DNA of 64,000 nucleotides, from positions 1,302,001-1,366,000 of the forward strand of contig JANEZZ010001895.1 of assembly GCA_026122225.1 (NCBI GenBank). Reading direction: 5' to 3'. Within the stretch, counting starts at the first letter, position 1. The number at the start of each line of letters is the position of its first letter. Under the pieces are notes generated by a model. The model was not told the DNA's origin, made no database searches, and saw nothing but the letters and a program-made list of their open reading frames with translations. Position numbers and translations under genes: made by a program. Below, in pieces: positions 55,624 to 64,000 of the stretch. The DNA comes from Heloderma charlesbogerti. Its lineage: Eukaryota; Chordata; Lepidosauria; Squamata; Helodermatidae.

Positions 55624-56079
55624 TCATCCCTCAAAATCTCCTTGTGGCCCAAATTTGACTAACTTCAACTGAAATAAAATATATTTAAAATGGAATTTTT
55701 CATAAATGTACATGAACAAGCCCATGCAAAACTGCCAGTTATAAGGTGGAAATACACAGTTTTGAAACATATACAGATATAAAATAGTTTCAGGCAAGGT
55801 GAAAGAATACAGTATTTCTGTGAGGCTGCTTTTTCTTGCATCTGTAAAAGGAGCTACGCTGGCAGCCTTGCCCCACCCCAATATATCTTGGGGCCTGATG
55901 TTGCTTGGCCAGGCACTATGATCATATTGAAACAAAAAATGATGAGCCAACATAATGGCTGCAAACCCAGTGAGTAAGTGAAGGATTCCTATTATGCACT
56001 TTGGCAGAGATTCCTGCACACTTGAACAAGAACTGAGTAGCATCAAGAGGGATCTGTATCCAACTTCTCCTTCATCCAT
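55624..56079 (-). other. Unexplained 151-codon minus-strand open frame with a hydrophobic segment
   Basis: It starts MDEGEVGYRSLLML and has a hydrophobic run (CIIGILHLLTGFAAIMLAH). No clear splice donor or homologue was recognised. Chance or an old pseudogene is more likely than a gene. Confidence 0.18.
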
Positions 56080-58139
56080 CAGTAGCTCTGCATGGATTGG
56101 TTATAATGCACATTCCGATATACAAGTGGGACATTCAACAAAATGTTGTGGTGGATCCTGCCTCCCAAAATGCACATGTTCAGGGTTCCAGCTAGCCATT
56201 TCCTTCCGCCCAAGCATTCCACTCCCCCCTCTTCTCCCCACAAGTGACTAGCCAATGGTCACTTTCATTCTATGGCTACAGAGCATGCTCAGTCCTATTT
56301 GGCTAGGGGGGCTCTTAAGCATTTTAAAAAGTTTTTTTGTACTTCTCCAAGGCTCAGAGTTCCCACAAGCATGTAGATAGCCCCTCTTGTTTCTAATTGG
56401 CCCTATGTTGGCTGCAAATCCTAGCAGCACTCATCACCTGAGTTTGCTATTAGAAGGAATAATATGGCATAGCAACAGACAACTTGTTTGGTTATGCCCA
56501 TTCTGCCTCCTTGTCCCAAGGGCAAGACAGGTACAGCTCCCTACCTGAGTGAAAACATACAGTGTAATTGCTTCCGTACTGATGGGGCAAATGTAGATGA
56601 AGAATGCACATGCAGGAGCTACAGTGTATGCACAGTAGGTGGTCACTGCTCTTTCTTAGATGATGTTTGGTGAGATGAGAGCCTTTTCCCACACAGTGTA
56701 TTGTGTACACACCACATACCTTCCCTCAAGGTTGTGCTTCTGTTGTGGAGATGTTGTGTTGCAGCAGAATTCAAACAGCAATATCTGTGGGATGTAAATT
56801 CCCCACTGCCCAACAGTACACTTTTTTGCTGTTGAAATTGTAATATGGTTATCTAAGCACCATGGGTCCCTATTTGGCTATTGTTTGTGATGTGGTTAGT
56901 GACACTATATCCCCACGCACCCTTCTCCACACTCACTTCTTGCCATTAGCCAAGTTCTGTTCCTTTTGTTATTTTAAAGAGATGGGGGCGGGGATTATTT
57001 TGAGGCTATGCACCCCTTGAGTCCCATGCAGTAGAACTCCAGTGCAGGAGCATTAATTGATGGGCCCATAGAGAGGGGGCTATGCAGAGAATTCCATGGG
57101 GCTCTGCATCTTGTGGGAAATCTATCCCCACATGAAAACCCTCTGTCAGCATGTAAAGTTTTTAACAACGACTACTTTATGGTGTAGCCATGGTGGCATA
57201 GCAGCAGAGTGAGGGGGCTTGAAATGATCAGGCTCTCTCCTTTTGTGTACATAACTGTGCTTTCTTGACCCTGTCCTCCCTTTCACAGCTCATTACATTT
57301 TTATTCCATTTGTTCTCCAGAAGCTAAAAATGGTGTACTTTTCAGTCAGGACAGCTGAGTACAAATTTTGTAGTGGGCCCAGAGAATCCTGTTGGCAATC
57401 CTGCTCACCTAATCATATTATTGATAGAGAGGAGGGTGAGCACCTGCAAGTCTACACCCTTCCTTCTCTCCTGAACAATGTCCTACCATTTTGCAAATCC
57501 TTTATTTGCATTATTTGGAAGTTAGTATGCACTTTCCCTCTTCTGTTCTGGAGCACACATCTATCTTGGTTTTGAGAAAAGGTATGTGTATACACAGCTA
57601 TACATATAGCCCTACAACTATTTAGACGTAGCTGTGAAAGTGCACTATTGCCCTTGGAAAGAGGGGCTTCAGGAAATTCACGCGAAAGCTAAAATACAGC
57701 AGGAGCACACTTTGACTCCTTGTGAAAGCCCCTCAGACTCACTTCCCCAGGTCTTGTGTTCCCCAGGCCCTTTCATTTCTGGTCTGGTTAACTGAGTCAG
57801 TAACTTTCCACATGAAAGAGGCAGATGAGAAATGACGTGAAGAGGGAGGATGATGTTTTCAATCCAGATTTCGGGAAGCTGCATGAGGCAGGGCCAATGT
57901 ATTGACTCAACAGCTCTATCCATTCTCTTCTTGTGGGTGCTTTTTATCACCCATCCACCCCTTGCAGCTTTGTGGCACAGCTTAAATAGGATTCTAGTAA
58001 TGAAGGCGGTGGCGGGAGGGGGGAATCGTTAAAGTTATACAAAGACAGCTCCCTTTGGTCCTTATGGATATTGTCATGCTTTTCACTCACAGACACCGAA
58101 GCATCACATGACCCAGGGCTGAGTGCCGCTCCAGCCCTG

Positions 58140-58193
58140 AGGCCTGATTGGTCACTGGCTCCTTTTTTGAAAGTCTAGGTGCCCGTAGCAACG
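58140..58193 (+). promoter_or_regulatory. Candidate promoter: inverted CCAAT box and RFX X-box-like site
   Basis: ATTGG (58147-58151, CCAAT on the other strand) is followed 28 bases later by GTGCCCGTAGCAAC (58179-58192). The right half AGCAAC fits the RFX half-site exactly and the left half GTGCCC is one step from GTTGCC. An E-box CACATG lies at about 58106. It stands just upstream of a candidate first exon. RFX X-boxes drive ciliary genes (established knowledge); the assignment here is by pattern only. The strand is taken from the downstream exons. Confidence 0.45.
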
Positions 58194-58199
58194 AGAAGC

Positions 58200-58299
58200 A
58201 GCTTAGCCATACTTTCCTGGCCTCTCAGAAAAGTGCAGCACAGACGGAAGAAAGATCAGCAGCACACAGCATCACGTTGGGCAGCAGGACTTTCTTCAG
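58200..58299 (+). other. Candidate non-coding first exon of a plus-strand gene
   Basis: The sequence after the promoter-like site ends 'gcagcaggactttcttcag' followed by the donor GTATCT at 58300. No start codon opens a long frame that would cross the donor. The 5' border is not defined. It is proposed as the 5' UTR exon that joins the start-codon exon at 61783. Confidence 0.4.
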
Positions 58300-58922
58300 G
58301 TATCTCTCAGCCGTTGGTTTATTTTGTGGTCAAACTTTTATATGGCAAGTAATTGTGTGTGTGTGTGCTGGCAGTATTTTCAAGTGAAGTGTTATCATTC
58401 CTGTCTCTGGATCTCCTTGCTTAAGACATGAGGGTTATGCACCCCTGTGCTTTCTAAGGACAGTTTTTTGAGGATACTCGTGCGCTTTTTGGAGTTGCAC
58501 CTGTGGTTAAAGATCTATGAAAATTATGTTGGAGAGCTTTCTACACATGCCCATCTATGAGAAGAGAGGAAGCAGGCTATGGCCCTACTTCCAGTATTTT
58601 GTCTCACCGTTCATCAAAAATTAAATGTGTGCATTATAGTTCAGCCATTATGTTTTTCCGGGATGCTTAAACACCAGTTTAACTCTCAATAGGATAAATG
58701 TGACTTTCCAAAGTAGGATAAGAAATGGCCTAAAGGCATATGATTTATACCCTAATCTGAAACATGTAACTTGGAAGTAACAAAACTGATTTCAGCTGAA
58801 TTTGCTTCCAAATATGCATGCTTAGGATTGCAGGCTTATCCACATGGGAAAAGAAACTTGTTTCTGATAGTCTCAACTCTCTCTCTCTGAATTGTTGGAA
58901 AGCAATGTCCTCAGAAACGTAG

Positions 58923-58956
<34 letters not shown>
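58923..58956. repeat. (GT)n microsatellite
   Basis: About fifteen GT units. Confidence 0.9.
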
Positions 58957-60616
58957 GGGGTCTATTTACTTATTTTACACAAAAGGGAATCACCTTACCT
59001 CCTGTACTTCATTGCTTCAAACACTTTTTCTCCCCAGCCAGGCTCACATCTGGTATCAGAGTTAGGCTGGGAGAAAAGTGTTTCAAACAATGGAACACAG
59101 TAAGATAAGGTAGGGGGGAGAGGATGGTCGTCACCCCACCCCCCGCCGCCACCACCTGCTTGCTCCATATTATGTAAAAAATAATAATATTACACCCCTT
59201 CACTTCTTGTTTTATATCTGAACAAAATCACATGGGCATGGCTGCTCTGTCATGTCTAGTTTGGCCCTAAGGGGGTATCATCACTTACTTCTGAGTAAGC
59301 CTGCTTAAGATCTGGCTGTGATAACCAGGGGGCTGTCTTCATGAGCGATTTAGGGTGGAGTTAGAGCAGTGAATTCCTTTGCGACAGATGACATTGTCAC
59401 CAAATCGTTGTCAACCAGCCGCTTCCCTCTTGAAAAGCCGCCTTTTCTGAAACTCCCTTTACTCTGACTTTTTTTACTGAAAGTGGCTCCTTGGCAGTTT
59501 TACCTCAGTGTGCCATGTCCCTGCCCCCTGCGCATTAAATCCTGGGTGTGCCTCAGTGATCTGGCAGTGATGTGGTCAAGCAGATGAGATGCCCCATTCC
59601 CTGTTGTTTCCCCTGTGGAAGTAGTTTTTTCCCATTGAGAAAATTCCCAGAAGCACAGCAGCAACCCCTCACATTACTGCAGTAGCAGGGACACTCATTC
59701 ACCTTAACTAGCCTGCTTTTAATCATTAACATACCCCCTTCTGTGCATGTTTACTCAGAAGTAAGAATAAATCTTGCTCTCCTGCAGAGAAAGGGTTAAA
59801 GGCTAACTTTAGTAACTTGCCCTAAAGTGCTCTCTCCCTTCTTGCTCTCTTAAATCTATCGCAGCAGGTTGTGCTTCTTTGATGTCCTGTAGTTTCTCTG
59901 ATGTAAAATCATTTCTCCGTTGTTAGTAAAGTCCCTTCTTCCCTTTATTGCAGTAACGATCTTTGGGAGCTTCTCATTGCCGGCAGGGAGAAGGAGAAAG
60001 GGAGAAAAATGGGGTGGAAGCAATAACTCCATGGCAGATTGCTTGAATGAGGTGAAATTGGGGTGGGGGGAAGCTCTTGGAGGAGTCTTCAGATGCTGCA
60101 CTGGAGAACTGGGGATTTTGGCTTCTTCAGGGAAATTTGCACACATTAGTTGCTCTCCAGTCACAATAAGGTAGTAGCGCGGGGAGAGAGAGCCTGGACA
60201 GGGGCAGGAAACAAGCCTCTCTCATTGCTTGAGCAGCCCCTGCCAGTTTGATGATGTTCAGTTCAACTCCCCCCACCCCACCTGGAAGTATGTTCCTTTC
60301 AAACACTGTGTAACCCCTAAAAACCGGATTTTAAATGTACACTAAACTCAGCTTATCTTGATTTGTGTGTCCCTGACAGACCAAAGCCGATTCCATGAAA
60401 ATCTGAGTAATACTCCAACGCACTTCTCATTCCATTGTTGTGAAGATCCCCTGCCCCCTGACCTAAATGTATCTTCTTGGAAGCAACTTCTATTGATTTT
60501 TAATGGAAGTGGCAACACAATCCAATGCATGTTTGCCTAGAAGTAAGATCTCCTGTATGATTTAAACCTGGTGTGTATAGGACACGAGCCTTCATTTCTA
60601 CATCAAGTGACCTTAC

Positions 60617-60959
60617 AGCAGGAGATAAGCAACGTGGTGCCCATGGGCACCAGTGTGCCCACTGACACCTTTCTCAGTGCCTGCCAGAGTGGCCTAGCCC
60701 TCCATAAACATATACTTTTTTCTTAATGGCAACTGGAATTGCTGTGAAATAAGTTTCTGTTGGTGCTGAAAACTGTGGGTTCAAAGGAGTTGTTTACTGT
60801 CTTGGGGCTCAGCCTCCACCTGTGCCTTGTACTCAGTCTTTTGAGCAGGTTACTTGTCCTTTGTCATACTTCTCATGGCAGCCATTTTGTGGTGGTCCCC
60901 AGGGCAGTTTCGCAAATTGCTAAATTTGCCCATGACCCCAAAATGTTGCTTACCACTGC
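60617..60959. mobile_element. Candidate hAT MITE (GTAAGCAAC-type)
   Basis: The left end 'gataagcaacgtggtgcccatgggcacc' and right end 'ccaaaatgttgcttaccactgcc' are inverted hAT-like termini (CAGTGGTAAGCAAC type). The interior has no frame. The target duplication is unclear. Confidence 0.55.
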
Positions 60960-61782
60960 CTTACAATATATTGTAGCCTAACACACAGTTTGGGGATGCT
61001 GATAGAAACTGCCATTGTTCAGCTCAACCCAGCAATGGTGTCCCATATTGCCAACCAGAGGCACAGGTGTTCCATGTAGTTATAAAATGATTTTCACGAG
61101 GCTTCAGAAGAAAGCTGTTCCAAGCACAGTCCTTATAAAAGTGTTTAAAAATGCATCAGATGTGTTTGTTTATTTGCTTTTACTTTTCTCTTGGTAATGA
61201 GAGAAAAACTACAACTAGAATTAGAAGGTGATCCAGGACTGTGAAACACATTATTATAGCATAAGGCAGTGCACAGCTTCTAAAATAATCTCCCGCCTTC
61301 AGTACTAGAGAGAAACCTGTCAGCACAAAGCTGTCTTCTGTTCTCCTTCAGGCTATCAGATAGGAGAGTGGAGGATGGGGGGTTGGGGGGATGGCCATGC
61401 TCATTTAAAAGAAGGGAATTGCTCGTTAAGGAGAAGCGTACTTTGTAGAGAAGGGCTGAGAACTGTTGCCACGTTGAAAGCTGAGAGTTAATTTGAAGAA
61501 AAGTCCAAGTGTGAAGTTGTATTACTGAACTTCATGCAAGCTGAAAAGCCAAAGCAATGCTTGTGGAAATACACAAAATCTAAATGTAAAAAATGCAAAT
61601 GTCATTCTGGAATGTAAAAATAAATTCTTATAGTTTGCTTTCCCTATTTTAGTGGACCTCTTGTTCTGAGAAGCACAGGACTGCACACTAAGGTACAAAT
61701 TCAGGCAATGTAGCCACAGTTTTGGGAAGAAGAGAAGAGTTCATTGGTCAGCAACTGTAGAATTAGACTGCTAGTTTCACAG

Positions 61783-61873
61783 TCATCTGAGATGGCTTCC
61801 AAAGATGATAGAAATAGTATACAGGCAGTATCTGTAGAGCTAGCTCTTCATTTTCAGCAGAACAGAACAACCG
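61783..61873 (+). CDS. Candidate start-codon exon of a plus-strand gene (27 codons plus 1 base)
   Basis: The acceptor CTGCTAGTTTCACAG is followed by nine untranslated bases with an upstream TGA, then ATG at 61792. An open frame MASKDDRNSIQAVSVELALH, then FQQNRTT, runs to a strong donor (ACCG followed by GTGAGC). The start context GAGATGG is acceptable. Together with the donor at 58299 it forms a usual layout: non-coding exon 1, intron of 3.5 kb, start codon in exon 2. The next exon (it must begin in phase 1) is not visible before the window ends. I do not recognise the protein. Chance is possible because the exon is short. Confidence 0.45.
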
Positions 61874-62084
61874 GTGAGCACCCCATGCAAAATTATTGTT
61901 GCAGCCCACCTCTATGTTCATTTGTTGCTCAGCACCCTCAGAAATCTTGCTTAATCCCAATCCTTGCAATCAGTATATAGTATAATAGCCTAGATTGGTT
62001 CTAGAGCTTCTCCCCTGGTTGGTTGGTGAGAGCATTTTTGAGCTTTGATGGTCTGATTGAACTCTATTTTACTTTCTCGATCAT

Positions 62085-62352
62085 CCCAGAGTGCAGGACA
62101 CGGAATGATGGGCCCAAGTTACAGGAAGCCAGATTCCGGCTGAACATCAGGAAAAACTTCCTGACTGTTAGAGCAATGCAACAATGGAACCAATTCCCTA
62201 GGGAGGTGGTGGGCTCTCCCACACTGGAGGCATTCAAGATGAAGCTGGACAGCCATCTGTCAGGGATGCTCTGAGCTGGATTCCTGCATTGAGCAGGGGG
62301 TTGGACTCGATGGCCTTGTAGGCCCCCTTTAACCCTACTATTCTATGATTTT
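62085..62352 (+). mobile_element. CR1 LINE 3' end with intact 8-bp-type tail
   Basis: Codons read RLNIRKNFLTVRAMQQWNQF, then PREVVGSPTLEAFKMKLDSH, and stop. The 3' UTR 'cagggggttggactcgatggccttgtaggcc' follows. It ends in the CR1 hallmark repeats ATTCTATGATTTTATGATTCT-like (62340-62352 and just before). It is 5'-truncated, as nearly all CR1 copies are, and comparatively fresh. Confidence 0.9.
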
Positions 62353-63392
62353 ATGATTCTAATTTTTTTCTATCTGCTACCAAAAGAGTATAATGTGCAT
62401 TTCTGGATGTTGAGTGGAACCATCTTGGAGAAAGAAAATTGTTGGCAGTGTGGAAGATGCATTTTATACTGGTGAGATTCCGCTTGTCTATATGTACACA
62501 TTTTTACTCCAGCCATTGACATGGGACCTACTTTTACCTTTTTACTGCTCTCCTTTTCTCTGTTGGTCTTTGATCTGTTTTTCTCCTTAGAGAGCCTACT
62601 CAGGGCTGCTGTTCAGGAATTCATGTGACTAAGGAACCTTTTAACGTTGGTTGAGGCACGTCTTGGCAAATTTGTTCGAATGATGCATGCGCACGTGCAC
62701 ACACACACACAGCTCTATTCCAGAAGGGAGTTATTTTATTGAATACACAAGAATAAAAAATATACACAATAATTACTTTGGGAATGAGCTGGTTGGTAAT
62801 AGGCACTATATGAACTCCAGAGTGGATGCAATCCATTCATATATCACAAACAAACCTAAGTATACTAAGCATACAAGACAGAAAACAAAATGAGTACTTA
62901 TGACATCCATGCAAAGGGTTTGAACAGTGGGAAAATGAGCTCACAGGCCCACTTGGTGTCTGAACTGAGGCCTGCTATGCATAGAAGGCTGGGCCATGGG
63001 CATGTGCTGTGAGATCTGGACCTGAATGTTTCTGGACTATGTTTCTGGGGGAGCTGAAGGAATTGGGGCTAAGCAGATCTTGGTTCTAAGGCTTTCTGGG
63101 AGATGGGAAGAAGAAAAGGTGCAGAAAAGGTGGATAACGAGGCTGGGCAGACAAGATGACCTACAGTGGTATGTCTCTTGTCCAAGGCAAAGTGTAGCAG
63201 CTAATCCTTGGGCAAAGTTACGATGGCAAGAGAGGAGGGCAAAATGATTTAAGTATCTTTTCTAAGCATAGTCACACCAATTTCTAGTGCCTCTTGTGCT
63301 ACCGGCTTCTTCTGGTTTTCTCTTCTGAATCTTTACTTTTAACCCTGCAATTCATAGAGCCTCCAGATTATGTAGTGTGCCAATCAAATCCT

Positions 63393-64000
63393 CTAGAGCA
63401 GGGGTGCAGAACTCTTTTGGGTTGGAGGGCCAGAATACCTCCCACCCCCTCCCCATGGGGCAGATGATGTCAGAGGTGTGGCCCAATCCCTGATGTCACC
63501 CCCTTTTCCCCTTCATGCTGGAAGGAGGCACAGAACAATGCCTCCTGCCAGCATGGAGAAATTTCAGGCCACCCGACATCCCCACTGCTATCTCCGATCT
63601 GAGATGCGGGGCAGCCTGGAGATTGGGACTCACCTGTGCTGGTAAGAGCAGCCACTCTTCTTCCATGCCAAGTCGGGGCGCGACTTGGCATGGGCAAGTC
63701 GCGCCCCGCCCCCACCCCTGCTGCTATCTCTGATCTCAGTTCAGAGATAGCAGTGGGGATGAAAAGTGGTGGGCATTTGGACTCACCTGCACGGGGTGAG
63801 TGGCCACTCTTCCCCACGCTGCACCTCTCATCCACATTGCTATTCCTGAGCTGAGATTGGAGATGGCAATGAGGATGAGAGGAGGTGGGTGTTGAGACTT
63901 GCCCGTGCACCAGCAGGGGAATCCATGCTATTGTCACCAATCTCAGAACAGAGGTAGCAGCAGGGGCGTCCTCTGGGTGGATTCCTCCAGGGGGTGGGAC
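63393..64000. repeat. hAT-like end followed by diverged tandem units, cut by the window edge
   Basis: 'gcaggggtgcagaactcttttggg' at 63398 looks like a hAT terminus; its inverse 'ggttctgcacccctgc' is at 32910-32925. From 63570 on, segments like 'cccactgctatctc', 'gggactcacctg' and 'gccactcttc' recur about every 130-150 bp with inversions. Overlapping open frames here on both strands are by-products of this repeat. Confidence 0.5.

Noticed and set aside
59856..60164. Minus-strand frame ending KKHNLLR after a strong pyrimidine tract
   Set aside because: The tract could be an acceptor, but the first AG is in a poor context and no partner exon or donor was found; kept out of the feature list.
63470..63940. 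156-codon minus-strand frame
   Set aside because: It spans diverged tandem repeat units with internal inversions; the translation shows repeated low-complexity segments and no domain.
1..64000. CRISPR arrays, bacterial operons, rRNA, phage-type systems
   Set aside because: No regularly spaced direct repeats with unique spacers, no dense co-directional frames and no rRNA were seen; the content is vertebrate nuclear.

Overview
The window is vertebrate nuclear DNA, almost certainly from a squamate reptile (lizard or snake). It has no bacterial-style gene blocks. Instead there are short spliced exons scattered in a sea of interspersed repeats: two near-complete BovB (RTE) LINEs, a tRNA-derived Sauria-type SINE, CR1 and L2-clade LINEs, MIR-like SINEs, and many palindromic DNA-transposon MITEs. 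Host assignment rests on recognising these families by eye; no database search was possible. Host genes: on the minus strand, between about 22.1 and 4.5 kb, lie four exons plus a probable terminal exon whose splice phases fit exactly (22098-21886, 14854-14669, 8335-8254, 5405-5244, 4715-4527). Together they encode the C-terminal part of a coiled-coil protein that I cannot name; its 5' exons were not found. A further candidate exon (19952-19818) does not fit the phase of its neighbours. On the plus strand, 58.1-61.9 kb holds a plausible promoter (inverted CCAAT and an RFX X-box-like site), a non-coding first exon ending at 58299, and a second exon (61783-61873) with a start codon and a clean donor. 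This looks like the 5' end of another gene that runs off the right edge, possibly a ciliary one. Layout: 1-1.3 kb holds nothing recognised. 1.3-2.9 kb is a Tc1/mariner element with an uninterrupted 338-codon transposase and 219-bp terminal inverted repeats. 3-4.4 kb has L2 and MITE fragments next to the 3' end of the coiled-coil gene. 5.6-8.0 kb is one CR1 LINE split by three datable insertions: a hAT element, a palindromic MITE and a solo LTR. 9.8-10.5 kb is another solo LTR. 11-21 kb is introns with MITEs and SINEs. 22.5-28 kb has a BovB tail, Harbinger-like MITEs and a hAT element with a broken transposase. 29-32.3 kb is BovB copy 1. 33.1-33.6 and 39.0-39.5 kb are two solo LTRs of one family, each carrying the same open reading frame; the second sits inside BovB copy 2 (38.9-42.5 kb). 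36.3-36.7 kb is a Sauria-type SINE. 43.5-45.4 kb is an L2-clade LINE. 49.2-50.3 kb is an inverted CR1 pair with hAT ends resembling mammalian MER1. 62.1-62.35 kb is a CR1 3' end, and 63.4-64 kb is degenerate repeat sequence. The mobile elements do not work together as a system. The strongest leads are the intact Tc1 transposase, the LTR family with a conserved reading frame running in from the LTR edge, the nested insertions that give relative ages, and the unnamed coiled-coil gene.
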